This document shows positions 13,699 through 22,749 of a stretch of DNA of 64,000 bases, one piece after another. The notes under the pieces were generated by a model, which saw only the letters and a list, made by a program, of their open reading frames with translations, made no database searches and was not told the DNA's origin. The translations under genes were made by a program, and so were the position numbers. The DNA comes from Alkalihalobacillus sp. TS-13. Lineage in GTDB: Bacteria > Bacillota > Bacilli > Bacillales > Fictibacillaceae. The stretch lies in assembly GCF_019720915.1 (NCBI RefSeq), contig NZ_JAHKSI010000006.1:22081-86080 (forward strand). The letters are read 5' to 3'. Each line of letters starts with the position of its first letter. Position 1 is the stretch's first letter.

Positions 13699-13793
13699 TG
13701 GATTGTCCTCCTTCTAGTCCTTTTCTGGCATATTACCATAACAAACTAGATTTTTATGTCGTGTTAAGATATAATCCTGACTAATAATAGAAG

Positions 13794-13805
13794 AGGGCGC
13801 ACTTA
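13794..13805 (-). other. oriT: oriT nic core of MOBQ type
   Basis: The minus strand reads TAAGTGCGCCCT, the nic-region core known from the RSF1010/pIP501/pSK41 (MOBQ) group. It lies 103 nt upstream of the relaxase start. A short imperfect inverted repeat (ACATT at 13807-13811, AATGT about 13823-13827) sits on its 5' side on the minus strand, where the relaxase-recognition repeat normally lies. Confidence 0.85.
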
Positions 13806-13907
13806 TACATTGAATATAAATTAATGTTTTCATTCCTGTTTTTTGTGATCATTTCATTGGTTTGCACACCTTTTAATCTGTAAAATTATTTAAGGAGTTG
13901 TGGGAGA

Positions 13908-14684
13908 ATGGCAATCTATCATTTTTCTGTGCAGATTCTTTCAAGAGCGAAAGGACAGTCCTCCGTCGCTGCAGCGAGTTATCGTTCAGGTGAAGCTCTA
14001 ACCGAAACTTTAACTGGAGAAACAAAATTTTATCCACGTGAGGTCAAGCCGGAAACCATGATTCTTACACCTGCCCATGCCCCCAAATGGGTGAAGAATC
14101 GTCAGCATTTATGGAATGAAGTGGAACAAATCGAAAAAAGAAAAGATGCTCAACTTGCAAGAGAATTCAATGTTGCCCTTCCGATTGAACTGGATGAATC
14201 GGATCAACGAAAATTAATTGAAAGGTTCGTGGAAAACGAGTGTGTTAAAAGAGGTATGATTGCAGACATGGCCATTCACCGGGATGCGATCCATAATCCT
14301 CATGCCCATATTATGTTAACGACACGAACCATTACAAAAGATGGTTTTGGAAAGAAGAATCGGGAGTGGAATCATCGTTCGATGCTTCAACACTGGCGGA
14401 AAACATGGACGGATTATGTGAATGAAGCACTTAAACAAAAGGGAATCCAGGACCGAATCACCCATCAATCTTATCAAGACAGAGCGCTTGAAATCCTTCC
14501 TACCATTCATTTGGGCTATATTGCTCACCAGCTCGAACAAAAGGGGTTTCGAACCGATCGTGGCGATATCAATCGGGAAAGGCAGGCATACAATCAAACG
14601 GTGCTGGAATTGGCTGCTTATCAGGAGGAAAAATCCTTTCTTATTGAAGAAGCTCAAAAAGAGGGGAAAGGTGAAAACAACTAG
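13908..14684 (+). CDS. MobA/MobL relaxase (MOBQ), relaxase domain only
   Basis: Nicks oriT and pilots the single strand to the coupling protein. The 258 residues hold just the N-terminal relaxase domain: catalytic Tyr25 in A-A-A-S-Y-R-S-G-E, and the metal-binding HUH motif in H-R-D-x3-NPHAHIM (about residues 124-136). The helicase or primase extension that makes many MOBQ proteins 500-1000 residues long is absent. The C-terminal helix is charged and ends naturally, with no sign of a downstream frame continuing, so the protein is short rather than truncated. ATG has AAGGAG upstream. The nic core at 13794 fits this class. The gene is followed by a terminator shared with the convergent HxlR gene. 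Confidence 0.9.
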   Translation: MAIYHFSVQILSRAKGQSSVAAASYRSGEALTETLTGETKFYPREVKPETMILTPAHAPKWVKNRQHLWNEVEQIEKRKDAQLAREFNVALPIELDESDQRKLIERFVENECVKRGMIADMAIHRDAIHNPHAHIMLTTRTITKDGFGKKNREWNHRSMLQHWRKTWTDYVNEALKQKGIQDRITHQSYQDRALEILPTIHLGYIAHQLEQKGFRTDRGDINRERQAYNQTVLELAAYQEEKSFLIEEAQKEGKGENN

Positions 14685-14719
14685 GCAAATCTTTTTCCCT
14701 ATTAAGTTATTTAACTCAT

Positions 14720-15163
14720 TTATACACCTAACAATCCCCTTCCGATTAAATTGGTTTTAAGGAAGGGGATACTTTGATATTCATACCGGAAGGATGAAAA
14801 TTGCCAGGAATTTAGAGAGGTATGTATTCCGTCTTCTCTATATCCTTTTCGGTTTTGGTGTTCGGACCCCCATTCATGCATAGCATCCAATATGGGTTTC
14901 AGCGTACTGCCATAATCCGTTATCGAATCCTCTGCTTTTGGTGGTACCTGGGGATAGACCGCACGTTTGATCAATCCCTCTTTTTCTAGTTCGCGCAGTT
15001 GATTTGTAAGGATCTTGGGTGTTATTCTTGGTAGAATGTTCTTTATTTCGCTATACCTCATGGTTCCTCGTTCCATTAGATACAGTAAAATGATCGGCTT
15101 CCATTTTCCTGCGATAATAGAAAGTGTACGATTTACTTGCCAATCTTCTGGTTCCAAGTACAT
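14720..15163 (-). CDS. HxlR-family transcriptional regulator
   Basis: A winged-helix DNA-binding protein. Residues 1-110 match the HxlR family: W-x-V-N-R-T-L-S-I-I-x-G-K-W-K at the start, Y-S-E-I-K as helix 2 and L-T-x-Q-L-R-E-L-E as the recognition helix, then the wing and the Y-x-L/G-x-T-L dimer region (Y-G-S-T-L-K-P-I-L). The last 35 residues run through the terminator and look less conserved, so the 3' end may be altered. It splits the relaxase from the secretion operon and is transcribed towards the relaxase. HxlR proteins often sense aldehydes, quinones or redox stress; the ligand here is unknown. It may or may not control transfer. Confidence 0.85.
   Translation of the reverse strand: MYLEPEDWQVNRTLSIIAGKWKPIILLYLMERGTMRYSEIKNILPRITPKILTNQLRELEKEGLIKRAVYPQVPPKAEDSITDYGSTLKPILDAMHEWGSEHQNRKGYREDGIHTSLNSWQFSSFRYEYQSIPFLKTNLIGRGLLGV
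14733..14772. terminator. Bidirectional terminator between relaxase and HxlR genes
   Basis: ATCCCCTTCC and GGAAGGGGAT perfect arms at 14734-14743 and 14761-14770; it lies inside the 3' end of the HxlR frame. Confidence 0.6.
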
Positions 15164-15486
15164 CCCAATCGCTCCTTACGCATTTATTTGCTACTATATC
15201 TGTTTATAACTCTCTCCCTTAAGTCCATTTGTTCATTCAAAGGGCTATAAACAAGGACATCGATATTCATTCCTTCAGAACATAACGCTCTTTTTTCTTT
15301 CCTGCTACATCAAGGATTCATCTATTCCCAACTTCCATGGTTTCCCTTTATAGGAGAAAAGTTTTAAGAGTTTTTTAAGCAATATAGGAAGTATGTGTCA
15401 TTTGGTGACTTAAATCGACCTTTTTTGTTCTTTTCCCATTTTCCATGTTTTATACTGTGGGGGGATATTGTTAAAGGGGGAATATT

Positions 15487-16194
15487 TTGAAACTTTTAAC
15501 AAAAAAACAATCCAGTGTTTTAAAAAGCATCGACCGTTTTGGTGTGATCACCTCAACCCAATTAATCCACTTTCTAAAAGAAGAGATGTCCTATGTCACG
15601 GTTTATAGCACAAAAAAAATCTTATTGAATTTAGGTTTAATCGCGGAAGAAAAAATTGGCTATCATTTATTACTCTATATCCGGCCGAGAGGGGTTCATT
15701 ATTTAGGGAGTGATTTGACCCCTTTTTCAAGAGTGAACTATAAGCAATTGCAACATCAGTTATCGATGAATGACTGTTTGTTAGCCTTTTTGGATATGGC
15801 ACATTCACGAAACGTGTCCTTTGATTTCATGACGGAACGGGAGTTGCGCAGTCGATTTATTACGGATAATTTTTCCGATGCCGATCGAAAGAATTCCATG
15901 AAGTTACAGAAGGTTGCCGATCGTGTTCCAGATGGGATCGTGTGGGAAGATGGCAAAAAGATCGCCCTTGAGGTTGAATTGACTCAAAAGTCATCTAAAA
16001 GGTATGAAGAAAAATTATTACGGTATCGTGATGAAATCCTTAACGGGCAATACCGCTTGGTGCGATACGTCTGTGAAGACCGCCACATTCAAAAAACAGT
16101 CGCGACACATGCAAAACGGGAAGGATTTTCGCCTGATATGCTGCAGTTGGATTTAATCGATATAGTTTTGGCAGGGGCAAAAACCAATGAATAA
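15487..16194 (+). CDS. Replication-relaxation family protein with nuclease-like C-terminus
   Basis: A 235-residue protein resembling the replication-relaxation family (PF13814-like) common upstream of coupling-protein genes in Gram-positive plasmids. The N-terminus (about residues 1-75) is a winged helix; the C-terminus carries V-P-D-G-I-V-W followed by A-L-E-V-E-L-T-Q-K-S (about residues 150-172), a PD-(D/E)XK-like core. Start is TTG 15487 with AAAGGGGG upstream. It is the first gene of the long conjugation operon and overlaps the coupling-protein gene by 8 nt. Probable role: accessory DNA processing at oriT. Known members are poorly characterised. Confidence 0.75.
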   Translation: MKLLTKKQSSVLKSIDRFGVITSTQLIHFLKEEMSYVTVYSTKKILLNLGLIAEEKIGYHLLLYIRPRGVHYLGSDLTPFSRVNYKQLQHQLSMNDCLLAFLDMAHSRNVSFDFMTERELRSRFITDNFSDADRKNSMKLQKVADRVPDGIVWEDGKKIALEVELTQKSSKRYEEKLLRYRDEILNGQYRLVRYVCEDRHIQKTVATHAKREGFSPDMLQLDLIDIVLAGAKTNE

Positions 16195-18181
16195 GGACGG
16201 AAAGAGCAACAGTGAAGTCAGTCAAGAACTAGCTATGGGGGCTGGGTTCCTATTGGGAGCGCTGGTGATCTTTCCGGTTTTTGTATTTTCCATCCCCCTT
16301 TTCATTATTTTTCGACTCCTTAAAAAGCCGAATATCCATTTGATTTTCTCGATACTCGGGTTGGTGGTTTTCGGTTTTACTGTTTCGTATCGCTATGAGA
16401 GTTATCTTGGGCTGTATGGGACCTTGCCATTTGATTGGAATTGGTTAATGGAGTTGACGGGATCAACTTTTCCATTGGTTGGATCCTCTTATGTATTGTA
16501 TGTAAGCGGGGGGCTCGTCCTATCCTATGGTTTACACGTCTTTACAGAGTACCAGCGGTCGAAGCGTGTAAACTCAAAAGAGAAAGCACGGGAGCGATTT
16601 AAAGAAGGTCCAACATATGAAAAGGTCTATCAAAATCGCTTTAAGATCAATGAGCGGGTCCAAAAGAAATGGCGTAGCCAGAAGGTGATCGATCAGCTGT
16701 TATTAGGGATAAACGAAGACGGCCAGCCCTATTATCAAGATTTTAAAGAGATTAATCAGCATATGTTCCTTCCGGCCACGACAGGCGGAGGAAAGACCGT
16801 TCTTTTATTGAACTATATCGAGTATGCCCTTATAAAGCATTATCCATTTATTTTTATCGATGGGAAAGGTTCAAGCGAAAGCATTGAAGATGTACAGACG
16901 CTTTGTCATCAGTATGGAAAAGAAGTCATCGTTTTTTCGGATCAGAGTCACGTTACGTACAATCCCTTAAAACATGGGAATGCTACGGTCATTCGAGATA
17001 AGTTGGAACAACTTATCGAAACGGAATCCACCTACTATACCGAAATTTCTCTATCCCTTGTACAAGCGCTGATTCAATTTATCGACGATTATGGTTTCAA
17101 ACGGGATCTTTGGACATTTGCACGGTTTTTAGATCCAAATGAAGTGAAGAAAGTACTCAATCAAGATCTGGTTGAAAAAGAAGAGGGGATTTCCCCTAAC
17201 GAGTCTCAAGATGAGGAGCCATATGTTCCTTCTGAAGAGGGCCCTAAACCTAACATAGATGAACTCCTTTCCGAAGAAGAATTTTCATTTGGCTCTTATT
17301 TCGATAACGAATCGACACCAGATGGTCATAAGGAACAACAACAAAAGGAAGCTGCACCTGCCCCCCAATCCGTTCGACCACGTTTACGGAAAGTACGAAG
17401 CGAACGTGCAGAAAAGCATCATCATCGTTTGTTTCAACGATACAAAAACGGTCAGGAGGGGGAAATGTATTTGTTTTCGAATGCATCCTCGGTTCGAACG
17501 CAAATTCATCTTTTACTTGACGGTGAGTTAGGTTTTCTATTCAAAGAAACCGAAGATGGTTTGGATTTAATCAGAATCAGTGAAGAGAAAGAAGCTTTAT
17601 TTGTCAGCTTTGACGGTTTGATTTATGACAAATTCATTAAGGTAATCGCTCGATTCTTGATACTCGATATTAACTATCTTGTATCCTATCGGAATCGGAA
17701 AAAGATGAAAGATGAGCCGTTTTTAGCGATTTATGATGAGTTTTCCGTCTATGCCAACGACAAGATCGTCGATACCATCAATAAGTCGCGTTCTGGGGGA
17801 TTTCATTGTATCATCGCCACTCAAACGTTAGCGGACTTAGAAACGGTAGATCCGATCCTCGCGAAACAGGTTGTGGCCAATACAAATACGTACGGGATCG
17901 GACAGACGAATCATCCGGATGAAGTTGAAGCCTGGGCGAATACATTAGGAACCTATAAAGATATTGATTTAACCGTCCAAACCGAGAAACAGGAAGGCCG
18001 TTTGAAGCGTATCGACCAAAAAGCTGGACAGGGCACTGTCCGCGAAGTCCGAAAATATCATATTAAACCAGATGAAATCCGGCAGCTCAGAACAGGTCAA
18101 TTTATCTTTGATAGAAAAGCCGGGAAGAAGTGGATGAAACCTGAAATCATTTACGTTCGTCATCCACTAAAAGGTTTTTGA
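16187..18181 (+). CDS. Type IV coupling protein (VirD4/TraG-like ATPase)
   Basis: Delivers the relaxase-DNA complex to the secretion channel. The 664 residues begin with two to three membrane helices (about 15-125), followed by an AAA+ motor with Walker A T-T-G-G-G-K-T (about residues 198-204) and Walker B F-L-A-I-Y-D-E-F (about 513-520). The insert between them contains a long acidic, low-complexity segment (about residues 330-400: repeated Glu, Pro and Gln), where family members carry the all-alpha domain. A TraM-recognition-like C-terminal region (Q-T-L-A-D-L-E) follows. Co-transcribed with the rest of the operon. Substrate recognition presumably involves the small MOBQ relaxase. Confidence 0.9.
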   Translation: MNKDGKSNSEVSQELAMGAGFLLGALVIFPVFVFSIPLFIIFRLLKKPNIHLIFSILGLVVFGFTVSYRYESYLGLYGTLPFDWNWLMELTGSTFPLVGSSYVLYVSGGLVLSYGLHVFTEYQRSKRVNSKEKARERFKEGPTYEKVYQNRFKINERVQKKWRSQKVIDQLLLGINEDGQPYYQDFKEINQHMFLPATTGGGKTVLLLNYIEYALIKHYPFIFIDGKGSSESIEDVQTLCHQYGKEVIVFSDQSHVTYNPLKHGNATVIRDKLEQLIETESTYYTEISLSLVQALIQFIDDYGFKRDLWTFARFLDPNEVKKVLNQDLVEKEEGISPNESQDEEPYVPSEEGPKPNIDELLSEEEFSFGSYFDNESTPDGHKEQQQKEAAPAPQSVRPRLRKVRSERAEKHHHRLFQRYKNGQEGEMYLFSNASSVRTQIHLLLDGELGFLFKETEDGLDLIRISEEKEALFVSFDGLIYDKFIKVIARFLILDINYLVSYRNRKKMKDEPFLAIYDEFSVYANDKIVDTINKSRSGGFHCIIATQTLADLETVDPILAKQVVANTNTYGIGQTNHPDEVEAWANTLGTYKDIDLTVQTEKQEGRLKRIDQKAGQGTVREVRKYHIKPDEIRQLRTGQFIFDRKAGKKWMKPEIIYVRHPLKGF

Positions 18182-18201
18182 GTTTTATAAGGAGTGGTTG
18201 A

Positions 18202-19242
18202 ATGAAATTGCCAAAGCTTTTTCAAAAGAAAGGGGCATCACCAAAAGAAGGAAAGCCAAAAAACAAAGAAAAGAAGAAACCCTTTTATAATCGACGCATC
18301 TCTTTTTCACGTAAAAAAGCAACCCGGGTCGCAAGTTTTCTATTCTTTTCTGTCATTGCACTATCACTTCTTTTTAATATCATCTTTTTTAGTAAATACC
18401 AGGCCATCCGGGATTCGGTAAAGGCACAGGAGGAATCCCTTGAGGAACGTTTGGGGGATGTAAGTAAAGCTGATATGATTCGTTCAGATGCTGTCGCTGC
18501 TTTTGGCATGGATTTCTTAAGGCAGTATTTTTTTATTCCAAAAGATGATAAAGAACGGAAAGAGCGACTTGATGTATTATCCCGTTATCTGGTTCAGGGG
18601 TTTGATACCACCGGGTTACAAACAGAAGATTTTTCGGGGAATCGGTCGGTCAAGGATCTCCGCTATCTGAAGACAGAACGACTAAGTGCAAAGAAAGCCA
18701 AGCTTCATTATCAAATCACCTACGAAATTACCGAAGAAGTTGAAAACGGTGAGAAACCTAAAAACGAAAAGGATAAAAAGGCCAAGAAAGAAACGCAACC
18801 CAAAGTCGTGGCGAATACTGTCGAAGTAGCCGTACCCGTTATGACCGATGGGAAAGGGTATGCCGTCTATGATTACCCTCGTTTAGTCAAGGAAGATTTA
18901 CGATCCAATATCGAAGGTAAAAAAGAAGAGTTACAAGGTGATCCGATCACGTCAACCGAACAAAAGGAGATCCAGCTCTTTTTAGAAAAGTTTTTTACTT
19001 CTTATGGCATGAGTGATGATAAATTACCGTTTATGGCTAAAGTAGATTATGGTCTTTCAAACCAGGTTTTCCAATCCTTAAACATCCAGCAGGTCGTGAC
19101 AACTGGAAACGATTATCAGGTGATTGTTCATGTCCGCTATACGGATCGAGAAACTTCCTTAACAAATCTTTATTCGTATGATTTAAAGTTATCCAAAGCC
19201 AATCAAGATAACAACAAGTATTTTGTAGAATCCATTCAATAA
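18202..19242 (+). CDS. TcpC-like conjugation channel protein
   Basis: A 346-residue bitopic protein with a very basic cytoplasmic N-terminus (about 45 residues), one membrane helix at about residues 47-70, and a large extracellular part made of two NTF2-like repeats, as in TcpC/ConC/Orf13 (PF12642). A Lys/Glu linker lies at about residues 185-205. These proteins form the wall-spanning ring of Gram-positive T4SS, a VirB8-like role. ATG with AAGGAG upstream, 20 nt after the coupling-protein gene. Confidence 0.85.
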   Translation: MKLPKLFQKKGASPKEGKPKNKEKKKPFYNRRISFSRKKATRVASFLFFSVIALSLLFNIIFFSKYQAIRDSVKAQEESLEERLGDVSKADMIRSDAVAAFGMDFLRQYFFIPKDDKERKERLDVLSRYLVQGFDTTGLQTEDFSGNRSVKDLRYLKTERLSAKKAKLHYQITYEITEEVENGEKPKNEKDKKAKKETQPKVVANTVEVAVPVMTDGKGYAVYDYPRLVKEDLRSNIEGKKEELQGDPITSTEQKEIQLFLEKFFTSYGMSDDKLPFMAKVDYGLSNQVFQSLNIQQVVTTGNDYQVIVHVRYTDRETSLTNLYSYDLKLSKANQDNNKYFVESIQ

Positions 19243-19257
19243 GGAGTGTGTTGATTC

Positions 19258-19479
19258 ATGAATGTCAATTTGGAAGCCATTACGACCAATCTCATCTCGC
19301 AAATTGGTTTTTTAATTCTATTAATCATGGTTATTCGTGCGTTGATTGCTTATACGCGGCAAGATTGGGGGCAGTTTTGGAGCGGATTAACCCTGGGTAT
19401 CATGTGTTTGATCGTCGTGTTCTTCGGACCCCAATTCCAGCATTTAGCCCGTACAATCGGGGATACGATCTTCAGATAA
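19258..19479 (+). CDS. TcpD-like small membrane protein
   Basis: A 73-residue protein with two hydrophobic helices (about 13-31 and 42-58) joined by a short polar loop with R-Q-D-W. Size and position between TcpC and TcpE match TcpD of the Tcp/ICEBs1-type systems. ATG has AAGGAG upstream. Confidence 0.75.
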   Translation: MNVNLEAITTNLISQIGFLILLIMVIRALIAYTRQDWGQFWSGLTLGIMCLIVVFFGPQFQHLARTIGDTIFR

Positions 19480-19515
19480 GGGACAACGTATTTTCCTGAT
19501 AGGGAGGGGTCGTTT

Positions 19516-19965
19516 TTGAAAACAAAAGGAGAGAACTTCACATCAGAGTATAAATATCCCATCAAAATTTACCGTATTGGCCAGGTCGAGTTTGCGAACG
19601 GTCTAGAAGTACGAAAAATGATTTTTTCCGCCATTTTAGCAGCTCTGTTGGTTATTGCTTTCCTTGTGGTGGGGATTCAAACCGATTCCAATCTTGTCGG
19701 TTTTGTTGCTAAAAACTGGCTGATTCTCATTACGGTTATTCCTGGCGTCATTACATTTGTCGTTTTTAATCTCAAGTATGACAACAAAGGTTTCTTCGCT
19801 TTTGTCCGTGATCGAATCGATTATTATCGAAACCGGCACAAGATGTATGAACATTTCATTGATGTAGCGGAAGATCAAATAAACCGGCCGTTAATTTTTG
19901 AACCCTTTGTTGTCGAAAAGAAGGTGACTCAAAATGGACAAGAAGGTACTCGAGTTTCCAATTGA
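19516..19965 (+). CDS. TcpE-family conjugation protein
   Basis: A 149-residue protein of the TcpE family. Residues 1-30 are soluble, starting with Y-K-Y-P-I-K-I-Y-R-I-G; two adjacent membrane helices follow (about 34-55 and 65-84), then a charged C-terminal tail. TcpE-type proteins sit next to VirB4 and are needed for transfer. TTG start with GGGAGGGG upstream. It overlaps VirB4 by 32 nt, suggesting coupled translation. Confidence 0.85.
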   Translation: MKTKGENFTSEYKYPIKIYRIGQVEFANGLEVRKMIFSAILAALLVIAFLVVGIQTDSNLVGFVAKNWLILITVIPGVITFVVFNLKYDNKGFFAFVRDRIDYYRNRHKMYEHFIDVAEDQINRPLIFEPFVVEKKVTQNGQEGTRVSN

Positions 19966-22378
19966 ATATCGTTATAAAAACATGGCCTTCAATAAGCAGA
20001 AGCAAGTGTGGGCTTTTTATAAGCTGCATGAAGAATACATCCGTTTAAATAGTGACGTTGATTTTCAACGATATGTCGAACGTACGGCAGAGTTTTTGGC
20101 TAACGAGGAGTATAACTACCATATTATGATTCTGCCGAAACGTTTTGATTTTGATAAATTCACAGACATTATCAATCAGAACATTGTCCGAGGTGAATTT
20201 GCCGATATTGGAGAGACGTATTTTAACCGGGCATCGGAAACGTTGAAAAATGAAGTATCCCTTTACGAATATGATGTGTTTGTCGCCGTTCATCTAAACA
20301 AGATGGATGATGTGAGTACCTCCGATCTCAAGGATTTATCGAAGAAGTTCATGAAACGTGTTCGCGATGATCTTTCGAAACTCATGACCTTTCAAACGTA
20401 TGTCGAAGATGATTTTCCCTATTTTGAGGAACTCGAAAGAGCATTTAGTAACAAGGTTGCTTATCATAAGAAGTTTGAAAAGTTGCAGGAAGAAGACGTC
20501 GATCGATTGATTTATTACATGTTTCACCGAACGAGTGATTTATTTGAGGTGCCGGAGAGCCCGTATAATCTGACCGAAGGTGTGATCAAAAACGACTATG
20601 GTTTTATGACGGTAACCCATGACGAGTATACTGAATACCTTAGTTTCATGCCTTTTTATGAAATGCCGGTCACCCTAGAGAATTATCGGTTCATTCAAGA
20701 TATCATTGAAAGTATTGATTTTCCAGTAGAGTTCCAAATCCAATACACCTTTAAGGATAATGCAACGAATATACGCCAAGTACGGAAGTTAAAACGCCGG
20801 TTTGCCAATTTCGATTATGAAATTCAAAATACCCAAACGGCTGATGAAGATACGGTGGTCGAAATGGCCTCTGAAAGGTTGGATGTCTTACTGGATGATG
20901 TCAAAGCCAATTCAAGGAAATTACTGTTTATGAATCTTTTCCTTGTCTTATCGGATCGCGACAAAAAAAGGCTACATGATAAACAGGAGGCATTAAACAA
21001 CCTGTTCAAGAATACAGGATTTCAATTGGTTAGGCCTCTAGTCGATCAGTTGACGTTGTTTTCTCAAGCCTTACCGGGTTCTTATACAGCGTTTCCTTAT
21101 TATGAACAAGTCGTAGATGAAACGTATTTAGCGCAGTCCGCGATGGATATATCGAACAAAATCGGAAATCGCTTTGGGATGGTATTAGGTAAAGTTATTA
21201 CTGGAAAAAAACTCTCTAGTGTGGAACAAGCGCGAGAAATCAACAATAACGTCGTCGTCTTTAACCCTTTACTTACGAAACGCGCCATCTCAGGTGCGGC
21301 CCATACCAATGGCAACATCCTGATTACTGGTCCCCCAGGCAGTGGTAAGTCGATGCTCGTGAAAAACTTTTTCACCTGGTCGACGTTTTTAGGCTCGAAA
21401 GTTCTTTACGTGGATCCGAAAAATGAATTCCAGCGTTATTATCAAGATGCATTGGAGAAGTATAGCAACATTCCAGAGTTCCAAGCATTGTATGAGCGTA
21501 TTAATTTTATTCACTTGTCGGAACAGAGTGAATTTCATGGGGCCCTGGATCCATTGGTGTTCTTAGAAGGGGATCAGGCGATCCAAACCGCGATGATGAT
21601 TTTGAATACCCTTGCGGAAGTTCGAGGATCTCGAAATGAATCTGTAACCATTTATGACTCCATCATTGAAGAAGTCAATGAGTCGAACCATCCAACCCTA
21701 ACCGGCGTATTGGAACGTATTTTAGAGAAGGATCAAACCCTGGGTAAATTCATTCAAAAATACCGTTATGGGTTAGGGCGTATGCTTTTTGGGGCGGAAG
21801 ATTCTTACGGGCTGGACTTCAATCGGCAGATCAACGTTCTGGGTTTGCAGGGTCTCCGGCTTCCGGCATCGGATAACATGAACGAAGAGGAACGAATCGG
21901 GTTATGTTTAATGATGTCCATCTCAAAATATGTGCATATTTTCTCCACTGGAAAAGATGAAGAAGCGATGATTATTTTTGATGAGGCATGGACCCTGAAA
22001 CGGTCCCAGCATGGCCAGGATTTAATCGATGAGATGCTCCGGACCGGCCGTTCACTCAAAACGGATATCGTATTGGTGACCCAAGCGTATGACGATTTTA
22101 ATGTCGATACGACTAAAGAACAGATTGGGATCAAATTTGCATTCCGTCCCAAGTCGGATGATGCGATCAAGCCGATCTTGAATTTCTTCGATATGGAAAT
22201 CAATCCAGACAATATCGAGATTGTTAGCAACTTGAAGTCAGGCATGTGCCTATTTCAGGATCACTTGGGGCGGAACCAGGCCATTGCCATTGATATTCTC
22301 TTTGATGAATGGTTTGAAGCATTCAAGACGACACAAAAAGAATCAGATGCGGTCCAATTGGAAGAAGCCTATTTATAA
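19934..22378 (+). CDS. VirB4-family conjugation ATPase
   Basis: Powers assembly and substrate transfer of the T4SS. The 814 residues comprise an N-terminal VirB4/CagE-like domain (about 1-400) and a C-terminal AAA+ domain with Walker A G-P-P-G-S-G-K-S (about residues 464-471), Walker B M-I-I-F-D-E-A-W (about 677-684) and a downstream V-T-Q sensor. Length is that of TcpF/ConE. The start inside tcpE has AAGGTG upstream. Intact. Confidence 0.93.
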   Translation: MDKKVLEFPIEYRYKNMAFNKQKQVWAFYKLHEEYIRLNSDVDFQRYVERTAEFLANEEYNYHIMILPKRFDFDKFTDIINQNIVRGEFADIGETYFNRASETLKNEVSLYEYDVFVAVHLNKMDDVSTSDLKDLSKKFMKRVRDDLSKLMTFQTYVEDDFPYFEELERAFSNKVAYHKKFEKLQEEDVDRLIYYMFHRTSDLFEVPESPYNLTEGVIKNDYGFMTVTHDEYTEYLSFMPFYEMPVTLENYRFIQDIIESIDFPVEFQIQYTFKDNATNIRQVRKLKRRFANFDYEIQNTQTADEDTVVEMASERLDVLLDDVKANSRKLLFMNLFLVLSDRDKKRLHDKQEALNNLFKNTGFQLVRPLVDQLTLFSQALPGSYTAFPYYEQVVDETYLAQSAMDISNKIGNRFGMVLGKVITGKKLSSVEQAREINNNVVVFNPLLTKRAISGAAHTNGNILITGPPGSGKSMLVKNFFTWSTFLGSKVLYVDPKNEFQRYYQDALEKYSNIPEFQALYERINFIHLSEQSEFHGALDPLVFLEGDQAIQTAMMILNTLAEVRGSRNESVTIYDSIIEEVNESNHPTLTGVLERILEKDQTLGKFIQKYRYGLGRMLFGAEDSYGLDFNRQINVLGLQGLRLPASDNMNEEERIGLCLMMSISKYVHIFSTGKDEEAMIIFDEAWTLKRSQHGQDLIDEMLRTGRSLKTDIVLVTQAYDDFNVDTTKEQIGIKFAFRPKSDDAIKPILNFFDMEINPDNIEIVSNLKSGMCLFQDHLGRNQAIAIDILFDEWFEAFKTTQKESDAVQLEEAYL

Positions 22379-22391
22379 AGGAGCGAATGGA

Positions 22392-22727
22392 ATGAAGAAA
22401 CCCCTTATGTTAGTTTTTCTCCTCTTGATGCTTTTTGGATGTGGGAAGGATTTAGACTTTGATCAAGAGAAAATGGAAGCTGCTGTTAGAGAAGAAGCTA
22501 TGACTTTTAACAAAGTAAAAGAGGGTGGCTATAAAGCAGAAGATATTGAAATTGTATCTATCTGTAAAGCGGAAAGAAATACTTCAAAGGATGTACCCCA
22601 ACATTACTTTGTTCACTGGCAAACTAAAGACGGAAAGGTTAAAGATGAAAATACTTTAATGAAAGAATATGAGCAAGATGGTGCTGATGATTTTTATACC
22701 AAGACTAATGAATGTGTAGAATATTAA
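22392..22727 (+). CDS. Lipoprotein of the conjugation operon
   Basis: ATG 22392, with AAGGAG nine bases upstream and 13 nt after the VirB4 stop, gives a 111-residue protein with a lipoprotein signal (lipobox L-F-G-C, Cys about residue 17). The mature part is acidic and shares the I-V-S-I-C-K, VPQHY-F-VHWQT and Y-T-KTNEC-V segments with the array lipoprotein at 9617-9991. Lipoproteins sometimes occur in such operons as exclusion or surface factors, so an entry-exclusion or channel-stabilising role is possible, but this is inference. A longer frame from 22284 would overlap VirB4 and lacks a signal, so it is rejected. Confidence 0.8.
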   Translation: MKKPLMLVFLLLMLFGCGKDLDFDQEKMEAAVREEAMTFNKVKEGGYKAEDIEIVSICKAERNTSKDVPQHYFVHWQTKDGKVKDENTLMKEYEQDGADDFYTKTNECVEY

Positions 22728-22749
22728 AAAATATAAAGGGTGAGAGACA

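Noticed and set aside
13486-13784. Plus-strand hydrophobic frames opposite the TraD-like gene
   Set aside because: They are the antisense of a Lys/Glu-rich coding sequence, which always reads as Phe/Leu-rich; no ribosome sites.
15487-16194. Plasmid replication initiator
   Set aside because: The family name includes replication, but the protein has no initiator features, its position is that of a conjugation accessory gene, and no iterons or AT-rich origin adjoin it.
22284-22391. Longer start for the conjugation-operon lipoprotein
   Set aside because: It overlaps the VirB4 end, lacks a ribosome site and hides the lipoprotein signal.
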